NCBI GenBank assembly: GCA_949987705.1
Contig: OX465281.1
Span: 1,714,001-1,778,000 of the forward strand
Origin: Thereva unica
Lineage: Eukaryota; Arthropoda; Insecta; Diptera; Therevidae
Direction: 5' to 3'
Length of the DNA stretch: 64,000 nt
Made by a program: the position numbers and the translations under genes. The notes beneath the pieces are model-generated. The model was not told the DNA's origin, did no database searches, and was given only the letters and a program-made list of their open reading frames with translations. This document shows, one piece after another, positions 23,500 to 34,759 of the stretch (positions are counted from its first letter, which is position 1; every line of letters starts with the position of its first letter).

Positions 23500-23930
23500 A
23501 AAACTCTCTGATAAAAGTTCTTAATTTCTTCTGGTGACCCTGCAACTATTTTGGAGGTAAACTTCCAAGTTGAAAGTGCCTTGATGGCAGCTTGGCTGTC
23601 AGAAAAGATTTTAATGTTGGCGCCTTTCAGACCTTTCTCAAGGTTGAGAGAAGCCAGGTCGCAATGGCATGTAATTCAGTCCGGAAAACAGAGGACCACT
23701 TACCCATTGCAATCAAGACGTTGGAGTTGGGTCCTGCGAAACTAGCCCCTGTACCATGTTCCATCTTTGACCCGCCGGTAAACCAGTGGCGATGTTTTGG
23801 ATCCCCATGAAGAATAAGTTCCTCCTACTCTAACGATCCGGAATAATCGCCCTGAATTTCCTTTGGAACAGTTCACCAACCCTATGGTTGGATACGCGGC
23901 AAAGGAAATGCTTGGGATATTGTTAAGGAT
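23500..23930 (-). mobile_element. LINE RNase H fragment (minus strand)
   Basis: The minus-strand translation gives HWFTGGSKMEHGTGASFAGP (about 23770-23800), then SVFRTELHAIATWLLSTL, matching the RNase H core ('YTDGSK...GAG', 'VFQAEL-AI'). After a frameshift come the 'SDSQAA' equivalent (reads SDSQAAIKALSTWK in the third frame) and a poorly recognisable remainder. It is of R1/I type by its layout. Confidence 0.7.
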
Positions 23931-24059
23931 ATCCACGTACCCTTTGACTGTTTATAGCCTGTTGGATGAGATCTGAAGTCTCAAGGCACTAATGGCGGCA
24001 CTTGAGGATCGACGTAACCTGTTCTGTCTTAGGCCACCAAACTATAACGGCATTAGTGA

Positions 24060-24215
24060 CCACAGGTTTACGATCGTATTGTACATCCAGGACACCATTT
24101 TATGGTTTAAAACCGATGTCTTACCCAAAAGCCCTTTGCAGGCCTATGAATTTGCTGATGACGTAGTCGCGTTGAGCGTTCCAGTTCAGTCTCTTGTCTA
24201 ACTTCCAAATAATTG
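24060..24215 (+). mobile_element. LINE reverse transcriptase catalytic-box fragment
   Basis: The plus strand reads LQAYEFADDVVALSVPVQ (about 24136-24190), equivalent to the 'YADD' box of I/R1-type reverse transcriptases. Flanking sequence is too decayed to extend the call. Confidence 0.55.
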
Positions 24216-24389
24216 ACTGAGTCTGAATACTCAACTGTGGTACCCTGGATTGGATACAGATAGGACGTCTACTTGGTCCAAACCTACATTGGTGGTAAGT
24301 AAGGCTGCAGTGACCAAGTAGTGTAGTAGTGCAAGACAGACCAAGAATAAACCAGTTAGATTTCACCAGACTAGGAATGGATCACCAAT

Positions 24390-26480
24390 ATTTGGGGTAT
24401 TCCAACCCCATTTGATATTGTAGGTCTCTGTTCACTAAGCTGGTGGATGCCTCAAATAACAGATTGGAACTGATTAGACATGTGACTTTTCATTCCCCGC
24501 GAACCTCTGATGGTCGGGGACCCACACAGGGGTTTTTATGTGGAAAACGTACGTCCAGAAGTTCCTAGTTGGTTCAGAAGAACATTGTGTTTTAATTGAC
24601 ATATTGAGGTCAAACTGATTTCCCAGACTGAATAGCTACAAAAATGTGTTTCGCAATTAACTGTGTATCCAATTCTTCCCGACTTTTTGTGCCTAATTAA
24701 AAAATATAATTCGAGCCGTCTCAGCCCGAACCAACAGACCTACTCGACTTTTCAATAAACAGTTTAAGTCGCCACAGTGTAATTTGCTTCTGATGGAGCA
24801 ACAACTGTGCATGATTTATTTCTATATGCCACAAACTTAATTACAGCTGATATTGGCGCATGCGCAGCTGGTTTCAGGCAATCCACTTATCGAAAATTCT
24901 GTTTGGCTCAGGTATAAATCAACAACGCAGCCGCACAGCTCGACGATTAAACCCAGCCGAACATGAAAAAAAATCTTTCAAAATTATTTCTAATCAAGAT
25001 TTCGCGTGCCTCAGTCAACTTTACCCCACGGGTGATTCAGGTGATTACGGCGGATCATAAAAAGTAAAAGTGCGCGTACCATACATCGCATGGCTCCGCG
25101 CAGCTTTGGACCCCATCAATAAAAAGAGCCCGGGAAAAAACGCGCCGCGGCGAATCATCCGCCATCGTTTGTCTCCAGGCTTTTGAAAACCGAACATGAA
25201 ACACTTTCGCTACGCCAGCTCCAAAATAGACCGGCAACGAGCACCAAAGGAACTCCCGGAAAACGAAACCCAGGTGCAAGTCACGACTTCTGGTAATTAG
25301 CTGCTCGCGTCGTCGTCGTCGCGTTTCTTGCGCGCAGGTCGTTCTAGAAATTGAAAATTTTCTCACTTTTTTAAGGTCGCCGGTAAAATTCAATCAAAAG
25401 CCGCGATTTGATTGGCGCTCGACGCACAAGCAACAAGGTTCTTGTTGGTCGTACGGAATTTGGAACCTGCCAAATGCCCTTCCGCTTTGCGCCAGTCAAT
25501 CTGATTGATGTCGAAGTTTGCGCAAACAAGCGAGCGACGCGCGCAGTGCGACAATGGAAATGTATTGGCAAAGCGACCGAAGAAAACCGCGAACGGCGTT
25601 GTTAAGGCATCTCCAGGAAAAGAAAGTGGTCACCACCATCGCCACCATAGAGACTGCGCGGAGTCCAAAGACCAGAAAGGCTGCAGCTCGCCGAACTCGG
25701 CTTGAAGTGGAGCCCCATTCGGCAAACAGCTCAAATTTGCCGCAGTCGTTGTTGGCCACTTTGCGACTGTTTGCGTTCGGTGTTTGACGAATTAATCCAT
25801 AACGCATGCGTCGCCGTGTGTTGACGAAAGCGTTCCTTTTGAATTCTTGCATTTCTCTCTTTTCTCCACAGGTGCTGGTTACTTCGAGTGCACTCCACTC
25901 CATTGATGTAATTGCGGGAATGCAGCTTACCTTTGGCGTGTCTTTACGTAATGTGGTGCTGCTGTGGTGATTGAATTTCCCAGTTTGGGGGCCGTTTGGC
26001 GGGTCCGTGACGTAATACAATTATTGCAAACGAATAACATAAACGATGTTTCCCCGGAACGGCTATTCAGACCTGCCCGACGTCGGTTTGCGTTTCACGC
26101 CTTCGAATGCATCGATAGCATCGCTTATCTAATTTTGGGCTGGTTTTTGCTTTTCAATATTCAGTCTACTTCCTCGTTGTGTAAACGGCAGGCCATGCGC
26201 ACAAAAACGCACCGATGGATTCGTTTTAATCGTTAAATATTGAAATGATCGTTGATCTTCGGTTTCGTGGGTTGATAGCAGTTCTTCGGGGTGTTACACA
26301 TTTGTAAATGGGGTTGTGCAAACAAGACACTGATTACCGAGCAATGGGCTAGTGGTTCAATTTGTTTTGCGTCAGTTTGGACCGATCGTACTTTCTCCTT
26401 TCCAGGAAAGTTAATGATCCTGCACTCGCTTCGGTTGCGCTGAACCAAATAATATTTTCAAACTCAAAGTTTTTTGCATT
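24390..26480. other. Unassigned single-copy-looking sequence
   Basis: The region 24840-26240 is GC-richer than its surroundings and has overlapping open frames on both strands. The longest is 25496-26020 minus (174 codons), with plus frames at 25505-25787. None shows a recognisable domain or convincing splice sites. It could include a promoter or 5' UTR of a neighbouring transcript, which is unproven. Confidence 0.3.
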
Positions 26481-26599
26481 TGAGAAAGGTACAATCTAAA
26501 TTTAATGAACGATCGACAAATGTCCATGTGGACAGCTATTGCGCGGCAATCAGCTCCCTTCGAATACTTCAGCCTGTGGCAGATCTTTTGTGCTGTTTA

Positions 26600-27030
26600 T
26601 TCGAGATCTGGACTTATCTTAAGATAGCTTTCGGATTTGTGTTCCACACTTCTTTGAGCGTGAATCACGCTTTGGTTAGGAAGCCAAACCTGCGATTCTT
26701 TAGTGCAGCACAAGCCATGCGGTGTCTGTTTTTACCTGATCTTTCAAGATAGGTCGGAGTCAATTTTACCCATGATCCTCGGGTGATATGTGACAAGAGC
26801 ATGTCCTGTAAGAAGATCTGTCAAGATTTTGAGCTGGGGTTTACTAAGTTGGAAGGGCTTCTTGACTTTTCCTAGACATGGATTGGAAATGGCTTTTCTG
26901 GCTAGGCGAACTGTACGCTCGTTTACATCGAATCGTTCCTGCCTTAGTATCCACTTAAGAACATTTCTGTTGATCGATGTGAGATCGAATCTTCAAAGTG
27001 AAACTGTTGACGTTTCTCGATCGAGTCTTT
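26600..27030 (-). mobile_element. LINE RNase H C-terminal extension (minus strand)
   Basis: The minus strand reads ISNPCLGKVKKPFQLSKPQL, then KILTDLLTGHALVTYH. In a shifted frame near 26720 it reads HRMACAALKNRRFGFL, matching the 'L-LLTGH----YHL' and 'H-L--C-AL---R---LG' blocks that follow RNase H in R1/I-type elements. Stops are present. Confidence 0.6.
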
Positions 27031-27629
27031 GATATACGAAATACCACTCACTCATCACGAAATCTCCGAAATTATAAAGCCTACAAACTTGGCACGAGGG
27101 TTCCTTTTACGGCAGACGTGGCTCGCCCGATATTGTAGACAGCGTGCAGAGCTTTTGGCGTGCCAAGAGCACGATGCATACTAGAAGGACGTCGCTCTCT
27201 GGGGCTGTTGTCGTATACATAAGCCAATGTCATTGTGTGCACCATGGCAAGGTACAGGACGCTCCAGCTTAAGCCTGAACCAAATATAACGTACCGTATC
27301 ATAACCGCACCTACCCTAACGAACGAGCATAGGCAAGTTAAAGCCAATTTAGGTGGGTGCCATAAGAACACTTATGTTCGTACGTTCGGGTACGTACTGT
27401 TACGGTTCGGCACATAATACATATTTGGTTCATGTTTTATAGGCGGAGTTACAGTGCTTTTGGCTGTTGACTACAGACAGACCTTGCTTGTTGTGCCACG
27501 AGGGACACGACAAATGAAGTTAAAGCCAATTGAATACACCCAAAACATTATGAGACTGAAGTGGAGTGTGCATCATGGCTAGTGAAAGGCCTATTCTCAC
27601 TCCTACAAACGGCGAGAATGGTGTACAAT

Positions 27630-28020
27630 ACCCCAATAATAAGGTTGGCGCTCTAATAATGCTCTTGCGCAATTTAAACCCTCCGGAACTGTACAATGAT
27701 GCAGGTGAAAATGGCTTCAGGTGAAAATTCTGCACAAAACGTAATCGAAGCCAAGATTTTCACAGATGTCCATCAGGAAGAAAGAAACCGTCTTTTTCCG
27801 CCGAATAACTCTGATCCCATCAGACTACCACTCTGATTTCAAACGTCTGTCATTTCCCGTTATTAAGGTTCGCCATGGCCATCAATAAAGCACAGGGACC
27901 GAGTTTGAAAGTGGCTGGTATGTATCTGAGGAGTGACTGTTTCTCCCATGGCCAATTACATGTGGCGTGCTCAAGAGTCACAAAAATACCGAAAATGCTG
28001 TTTACAGGGAGGTCTTGAAA
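27630..28020 (+). mobile_element. Helitron Pif1-like helicase C-terminal remnant
   Basis: The plus strand carries, in order and in shifting frames, NNKVGALIMLLRNLNPPELY (the 'GxxIxLLRNLxPxxLxNG' block), [18 protein letters not shown] sequence and [20 protein letters not shown]. It ends with [17 protein letters not shown] and a VY-EVL end. These are the last conserved motifs (V and VI) of the Pif1-type helicase of animal Helitrons. The Rep domain and the hairpin 3' terminus were not found. Confidence 0.8.
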
Positions 28021-28100
28021 ATTTAATATGAGGTATTGAAAGAATATGCTTACTAACTCAATTCTTCCTTGCTCACGAAGCTCTACCTACCCTATAAGGG

Positions 28101-28360
28101 CAGGGCCGACGCTTGGTTTTTGCGCCCGGTGCAATGCGCCATATTGCGCCCCATCAGGTATTCATTTCTTGATCTCGGTGATGGACTATGAGAAAAGACA
28201 CATACACTCGGACGATGGCAGCTATAATTGCATGGGCCCTGAATTTTTGCGTCTGATTCTCGAAGACGAAGACTGTTCCTTCACTTTTGGATTAAAATCT
28301 CGAGTAAAATTTCTCGAATGTGCAAGTGCACCATTCGCACCTATGAAAGCGCCCCTCCTG
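28101..28360. mobile_element. Non-autonomous hAT-like element, copy a (260 bp)
   Basis: The left end CAGGGCCGACGC and right end (reverse complement) CAGGAGGGGCGC form imperfect terminal repeats. Both ends align with the element at 47108-48165 in inverted orientation. Left: GCGCCCGGTGCA with CATATAGCGCCCC-type sequence. Right: GCGCTTTCATAGGTG, ATGGTGCACTTGCAC. The open frame across it (28046-28402) is accidental. No 8-bp duplication is visible for this copy. Confidence 0.7.
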
Positions 28361-28479
28361 CATGACGGACGGGGTTGCAGGCATCAGCTAATAATTTTAT
28401 AGGATAGTCAAGGTACTAAGCGTGATCTAGATAACGTCCAAGCAACGTTCTACAGTCGAAACCTGTCAAAAGGACAACT

Positions 28480-28640
28480 CTTACTTGGCCACGAGGTGGA
28501 GGAGTCTTCAGTGAGTCCGGCTCACAGGAACATCGAGGCTAACGAGTAGGCAGCTGAATTGGCAAGACTAGGAGTAAATGTTGTAGACGAATACAAAAAC
28601 CGATGAATGTCATCAAAAAGGATATCATGATGTATTCCTT
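28480..28640 (+). mobile_element. LINE RNase H fragment
   Basis: The plus strand reads VSPAHRNIEANE, stop, AAELARLGVNVVDEYKNR (about 28511-28607), the same RNase H motif as at 18211. It is a very short scrap. Confidence 0.55.
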
Positions 28641-28859
28641 TTCAATAGAAAGTTGGATTTAACATCATGTCCCATGTCTGGAAGGCTTGGCGCAAGTACA
28701 GTGTAAAGATGTCCTGATGATGCCTGTCAAGGAGGCTGCCGCATTCATCGACCTACCTCAATACATTCTAAACCAACTGTCGAGCTTTCAACGAGAATCA
28801 ATTTGTGCTACTTGATTGTGAACGACCCAGTACGACAAATTTGCTCTCTATTGACTAGA

Positions 28860-29290
28860 TCGAAAAGTTGAGTCGAGATTGAGTTGAAATTTCGACCACC
28901 ATATATTATGTTGAGTTGAGTTAACTTTGGGTTGAAATAGAGTTGAATTGATATCAAAACATAACCTCAACTTTTTGTATAATATTCTCATTTATAGATA
29001 CGTAAAAATTCATAACGAAATAATTTATTTTTTCTGTACCAGAAAAAACATCGAACACAAACCTTACGCCGAATGCAGACTTCACGGATAGTCATCAAAC
29101 AAGAGAAATGTCACTTCAACCCAATTTCAAGTCAACCTGCGTATATGACGTAAAATATCAACTCGATCCAGGTAGGAGAGCTGAGTTGGGTTGAGTGGAC
29201 CCAGTTTCAACTCGTATATATTCAACTCCGTTTATGACTGGCTTGAACTCGGTTTGAACCTAGGTTGAACCTAGTCATAAACGGGGTAGA
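28860..29290. repeat. GAGTTGA-rich dispersed repeat, copy B, with terminal palindrome
   Basis: 29106-29214 aligns with 56450-56564 (AAATGTCACTTCAACCCAAT, then AATATCAACTCGA and CAGGTA-GAGAG) and less well with 612-695. A palindrome (CCGTTTATGACT at 29228-29239 and AGTCATAAACGG at 29273-29284) closes it on the right. Possibly one MITE-like family with three copies in the window. Confidence 0.6.
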
Positions 29291-29419
29291 TATCATACCC
29301 CAGGTCTTGAAGTTGTTATTCCCCCGCAGAATTCCATACTTTTTGACCTCCCAATTGCCTATGAAACAAATCAATTCAGTCCAGTTAAAGAAATAATAAA
29401 TAATGACCGCCAATTATAC

Positions 29420-31170
29420 AATTAAGCCTCAATGATGCCAGGTTGCAACATCCCGCAATACCGCAGCTATTTCAGAGTTATGCTGCCGATAAATGATTGG
29501 TTTGAAAAGACTTGAAAATCATAAAAACATCTTCTGACTCTGTAATGGCCGCACAATAATTGAAACGCGGTTTCATAAAGCGATCAGAACTGCAATTTCC
29601 TGGAGCTATTTTGGCTCTTTTAAGCCGGTGCACAGCTAATTAGCCGCAAAGAGGCCAATTACATGCGTAGCCCGAATGCCCACAGAAACCCGAAAACCTG
29701 TGGAATTAAAACTTCACGCTCCGAGGGTTCTCTCTCCACTTGCGCCGATTGTTTTCGTTGCTTTCTAAGGAAATTCCGAAAACCTCTGGCAACAACGTTC
29801 AACCTTGTTGCGCATTCAACAACACAGCAACAACAACACAAAAAATGCTGATAACAAAAGGGCAACAGCCTCTCGTCCTGAGTCGTTAGAAATCTCTTCA
29901 GATACCTCGGCCCTAAGTGCCCGATCCTTCGAGTCCCACGGCGCGCGGAGATCAAGAGGATTTCGTTAATTGCGTTAGGCTGGCATCTCTGAAAGGTTCT
30001 TGTCAAGCACCTGTGACCGTGACGTTTCTGAGAAGGAGCCTCAAAATCCATGACCATAAAATCACGCTTTTGGAAGGCATCGATGCATTGCGGCAGGGAT
30101 TCTAAGCCGCTTAGGGCCAGGTATGTTTTCGGCTTAAGTGCCATCTATTGTGATTTGTTGGTGGAAAGGCCCAGGCTAGGCGCGGAAAACAAATGGGGGC
30201 GGATTACGTCTGGTGATGTAAGTGCTCTTAAGATAACACACGGTTCCCGAAATCAGAAATGTGTTACGTGCCATGAAATGGCTCAGTTCCTCCGAGGCAG
30301 ATCACTCTTTCCAGGAAGCCAGATAAGACAATGAGGTAATTGAAACAGCTCGGCGGAGAGTGCATTTTTTACGGCCGGGCAAGTGTAACTTTAATCATGT
30401 AAACATAACTTTAGAAATTCGCACATGTAACCATTTACACGCGGCAATTAAATCGAAAACTGGAAGCAACTTTCCGAATAACTTTGTACGCATTTTGACC
30501 CATGGAAACACGAAAACAGCGACGGATTTAATGCCTTCCGAAAGTCAAATCGGCTTTCAAATAATTGAGCGAGATCTGCATGTAAACATCACGTAGAAAC
30601 TAACCGTCCATTACCGGCAATTTGCGTGAAGTTGGATAAAAAAGCCTCGATTATGATTGAATCTATTAAAACGGAGCGAAATTGCTCTTGTTTGGTGAAG
30701 ATCGTGGACGAGATGAAGAAAGCTGGAGAGAAGCGAGATTGACGGCGATGAACGTAATATTCAGTTTTTGTTGGGACTGGAGCACAATGACCCGTCGCGG
30801 GCTGCCACTGCTCTTCGAAACAATTACTTCTGATTTCTACTATCAGCAAGTGAAGCAGGCGATCGGACTCCGCTTTGTGTCAAAGACTCGACTTCAGAGG
30901 TGAGTCCACTTAGTATGAACTGTGATGAAGGTTCAGTCGTCAAGTGTAATATTCGTCAACGGCCTTTATCCGATACAGGGGCAATAAATAATGGCTTCGG
31001 TGATTTGTGATGTTGCTTCAATGTTTGAAGAGATAAAGAAACGATGACTGAACTTGTAGCTTGGCCAGAAAAGTGAACAAAGACAAAGATTTTCATCCAC
31101 AATCTCTGGACTCGCAGCTGGACACCTTAATTTATATGCTATTGCGACTTTGTACGACCAGACCATTTGT
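29420..31170. other. Unassigned sequence with open frames on both strands
   Basis: The longest frame is 161 codons (29659-30144 minus), overlapped by plus frames. No domain was recognised. A good donor-like site (CAGAG|GTGAGT) lies on the plus strand at 30899-30905. The repeat-poor character suggests host sequence (introns, UTR or regulatory), which is unproven. Confidence 0.3.
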
Positions 31171-31179
31171 GTCAATACC

Positions 31180-31333
31180 TACGATTATCTGGGTGAGCAT
31201 AAAGGTTGCCATTAGGATAACTCAGTAGACCGGATCTAGTTCGATTGCGTAGGCCAAGCAGCATTGGATGTGGTTAGTACTTAGTTGGGGGACTGCTTGG
31301 AAAACAACACTCGCGTTTGGAGTGGTCGATCAC
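31180..31333 (+). repeat. 5S rRNA-like short interspersed repeat, copy 3
   Basis: Plus strand: head ACGATTATCTGGGTGAGCAT, AAAGGTTGCCATTAG, ACTCAGTAGACCGG, then the 5S-like core GTTCGATTGCG, CCAAGCAGCATTGGATGTGG and TTAGTACTTAGTTGGGGGAC, ending with TGGTCGATCAC. The core retains box A and box C positions of 5S rRNA. Confidence 0.7.
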
Positions 31334-31339
31334 TTCACT

Positions 31340-32940
31340 CAACTCGTTAATAAATAAAACTTAACTCAAGACAAATATCATGATATGCCGTCATGCCAAG
31401 GCGCCAATAAATATTTCACCTCAAAAATTTCGTTTCAGAAAGGGCGTGGAGCTTGGACAGAATTGTTGGTTAAACATACTTCTCCGGACGCAATACCGAA
31501 AAGGAAGCCTAAGTGTCAGGGAAGACCTCATTACCAGACCTATGGTGGCTTGCAGAGCTTTAGTATCGTGGCACAGAGCGGCTTGCTTGCTTCCCCGACT
31601 GGGCACTGGAGACTCTCCTCAATTTAGTAGAACTCCACCCTGAGATTGAGAATTCTGATATCAACCCTGTGTTGAGGATGCAAAAGAATGGTTTAGCGGG
31701 CGTTGGTCTCAAGCGGAAACATTCTATACGTGAAAGTCCTAGATGCAATAGAACGACAAGCATAGGCACTTATGAGAACTTTAGAAGGGCCTACAAACAC
31801 TTCTGGTCCAATAGCACCAAGTCAGAATTAGTCTGGGACTGTCAACCTTTGTGAGCTGGGCGTTCTCTATCTGGCTAAATAGGGCTCTAACATTGTTTTC
31901 ATCACAAGCTTCCATGTAGTATAGCAACAGCGCTCCGGGACCACTCATTTCACAATATTTCGCAATCGATTGGTTTGTGTCTTTGACTGAAGCTTATGCA
32001 ATTTATTCCCTGGAGAGCTTTTGCGGTTTGTGTCTTGGGTGGAAGTGGTGCCTCACCTGTGTAAAAATATTAAACCAGAGATACCTGACAGATCAGACCA
32101 GATATACCAGACCAGGCCATATAGTTATACAGGTAGACAGCTATAGAGGGTAGGAGGACGAGGAGGAGTTCTGGCAGGTCCATCTCGTCTGCCTGGTCTG
32201 TCTTGTCTGATAGTTTCACATAAGTGGCGCACGCCTCCAACCCAAGACACCAACCGCAAAAAATCGATTGTGCAATATTGTGAAATAGGTGGCCCCGGAG
32301 CGCTGTAAAGTAGTAGAGTAGTATAGCTCTTCCAGCTTGCTGAAAAGGGCTTTGTCGAGCGCACTTTGATGAAACATACTGAAAGCTGGAAATCTGCGCC
32401 TGGACTAAGCAACTATAAGCCGTTGCTTTCTGTGCCGTTGCTTAACGTGGCCAAGGAATTGTTGGGGCAGAGTTGAAAGGACGTTTCATAGATGACTGCA
32501 GACTGTGCCGGATATGATAGGTTAAGGGTGTAGTCTGAAAGATGTGGTGAGCCTCGCGTTTGAACCCTTGGATGTTGTAGGTATGAGTTAATTTTTTTAG
32601 CAGTCGGCTGAGCCACAACAAGCGGGGTTAGCAGGAGACAGCCTGGTCGGAGTGTCCTGCACTGAGGAAGACGATTCTGCTCCTTCCTCTACATGTCCTC
32701 TATCAGTTCCTCACGAAGTGAGGAGCAGGGTGTCGTTATTCAACGAAACCCTACTCGAATATTTAAGTCTAAGCGACAAACCATTAGGCAGATGGCTGAG
32801 TCTTTTCAAACTGTCTGAACTACAAATACGCGATGTAAGAGCGTAGAACAATAGGCTAAGCGAGTGGCCATTGTGTTTTTGAACCCAGTACCTCACGAAC
32901 GAAAAAAAGGCAAATGAGTGTAGGTGATTCCCGTTACTAT
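31340..32940. other. Unassigned sequence, scattered repeats
   Basis: Short open frames only. An imperfect GACCAGACCAGG / CCTGGTCTGTC inverted repeat lies at 32085-32215. Part may belong to the LINE remnant that follows, but I could not recognise motifs. Confidence 0.3.
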
Positions 32941-32944
32941 CACA

Positions 32945-33190
32945 AATAGTTGGAAGGCAAGCGTGAATGTCTACATCCCGAAGGCAAAAAGGGGGCGCCA
33001 AATCCACGAACGCCCATTAGCCTAACATCCTTCGTACTCAATTCACTGGGAAGGGTCACCGACTTCCACCTTCGCCAATCGGAAGATGCGATTTTACTAC
33101 CATCAGTACAACACTGCTTCTCTCAGAGGTAGATCCACTGAGCAGTTGCAAGAGGGCACCAACCAAGCTTGAAAAAATCCGCACCACATC
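32945..33190 (+). mobile_element. I/R1-like LINE reverse transcriptase N-terminal fragment
   Basis: The plus strand reads VNVYIPKAKRGR (about 32962-33000). After a frameshift it reads PISLTSFVLNSLGRVTDFHL (about 33016-33075), the 'FIPKxGK....FRPISLTSFLLKTLERL' start of LINE reverse transcriptases, and then a decayed HCFSQR remnant. Dead fragment. Confidence 0.65.
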
Positions 33191-33199
33191 ATTGTATGT

Positions 33200-34360
33200 C
33201 GTTCCCAGTTCACTTCCTGATCATTTGTCAATCCTTTAATTCCCGATAATATTGCACACACATGTCGGAACCGAAAGTCTCCAAACTAATGATTTACTGC
33301 CACGAAATACGATACTCGATTCGCTTGGGTGACTCCTGAAATTGCTCAGTTTGCTTTTTCCTACTTAACTACTGAGGAAACGGGATTAAGGCGAGATCAG
33401 GCCACACTTTTACTACTTTAACCATTTCAATTTCGCCCAAGTTCCAAGCACTTGGCGTGAATTGTTTACAATTTGGATTAAGTAGAAACCAAACATTGAA
33501 CTGGTTTGCGCTATGCCAAAGCTTCCAACTTCGTTTCAAGCGCAATTTTCTTTCATTTCTGCGCGCTTTCAAATGCCACACTTTAAATGAGTTGCAAACT
33601 CCGTTAACGATTTACAGTGTGACGAAGCGCGTCCAAAATGCTCAAAGAAGACGTAAAAATATGCAAAGTATGACGTAAAAAAACGTTCGTAACGATCTCC
33701 ACAGAAAAGAACAAGAATATGTGTCACTGGATTGGAAGAAGCTCCGCGGTAGACATTGTCGCAGTCTCCCAAAACCAGCGAAAGTACTGGAAAGCCACCC
33801 TAAATGCTCAACGTTCCACAGACTGCGACATGTGAGCAAAAAACGATCTGCACTTCGTTTTTCACAACACCAAACTTCGCCGTTTTTCGTCGCTGGCGGT
33901 GTTTTCACTGGAATACCTGGCGACAAAGTTTTTACCCATTTGGCATGCAAATCGCATTTTTTGGGGACATCCATCGGCCGCCAAACACTGGAAAAGGCTA
34001 GTGAACGCCAGTTTAATAACGAAGAGAGCAAAACAACAACAACAACGATCGTACGTGAGGCGAAGTCTTCACAGGTGAGTAAATTGTACGCCAAGCAGTC
34101 CGACTTATCTGGGTCGTCAAACTTGAATCAAAAGCGCAGAAAATTGAAGGAAACACGCTCGCATCGTGCACCACGCTCTGTTATTTTCCATGTTTGCCAC
34201 TTTTCTTGAGGCTGGAGAGCGGTTTTCTACTGCACTTAGCGCTCGGGTATCGTAAAATTTTCTTAGCCCGCCAGTTGAACGCCGTGCAGCAGTGGTAGTT
34301 GGCTTACTTTCTTTTAGTTCCGAGTAAGGAAAACCACACTTCGCCAGTAAAACCCGTTCC
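33200..34360. other. Unassigned sequence with overlapping frames and a donor-like site
   Basis: Open frames overlap on both strands (33721-34209 plus, 162 codons; 33642-34094 minus, 150 codons) with no recognisable domain. A consensus donor ACAG|GTGAGT stands at 34071-34080 on the plus strand, so a plus-strand exon ending at 34074 is possible. Confidence 0.25.
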
Positions 34361-34369
34361 TCTGGCATC

Positions 34370-34756
34370 ATGGACCGCGCGCGCGCGCAAGACCAAAGTG
34401 TTACCACAATCGATGAATTGCGCCCGCGCCGATCGCAGCGCAGGCACCGTTCTCAAGGTGATTTGATGATTATCTCCGATTACTTACAGCCAAGCGAGGA
34501 TGAAATGCAAATGCAACGAATACCGCTGATCGCCAAGTGCGGCTCTCCGGTTACATTGGAACGACGAGCATTTGAAACGCACCAACTATTTTCGAGTATT
34601 CCAATTACGCCTAATTTGCCGCGATCTGTGGAGGAAACCATTTCCACGGCGTCTTCTTCTGGTCCACGGCGGCGATTCCAATTCTGCCGCGATCATTCAG
34701 CCAGAACCAGGGATTGCGAACGAAGAGAAAAGCAGAGGTCCGCCTCTAGGAAGTGA
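34370..34756 (+). CDS. Candidate open reading frame, 128 aa, unknown function
   Basis: ATG-initiated frame with mixed, protein-like composition. It starts basic (MDRARAQ...RRSQRRHRSQ), then has an acidic/hydrophobic stretch (LMIISDYLQPSEDEMQMQ) and ITPNLPRSVEETISTASSSG, and ends in a basic tail. No signal peptide or membrane span. I do not recognise a family. It lies alone, in a repeat-poor stretch, 295 bp after the donor-like site at 34075. It could be a first coding exon with a cryptic donor inside, or chance. Low confidence. Confidence 0.25.
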   Translation: MDRARAQDQSVTTIDELRPRRSQRRHRSQGDLMIISDYLQPSEDEMQMQRIPLIAKCGSPVTLERRAFETHQLFSSIPITPNLPRSVEETISTASSSGPRRRFQFCRDHSARTRDCERREKQRSASRK

Positions 34757-34759
34757 CCG

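Noticed and set aside
25496..26020. 174-codon minus frame as a gene
   Set aside because: Overlapped by open frames on the other strand, no domain, no splice context; GC-rich composition makes such frames likely by chance.
28046..28402. 118-codon open frame as a gene
   Set aside because: It spans the hAT-like element at 28101-28360 almost exactly and has no domain.
32085..32215. GACCAGACCAGG inverted repeat as a MITE
   Set aside because: Arms are too imperfect and made of short repeated words; no ends could be defined.
33642..34209. Overlapping 150- and 162-codon frames on opposite strands
   Set aside because: Neither has a recognisable motif; mutual overlap suggests a stop-poor stretch.
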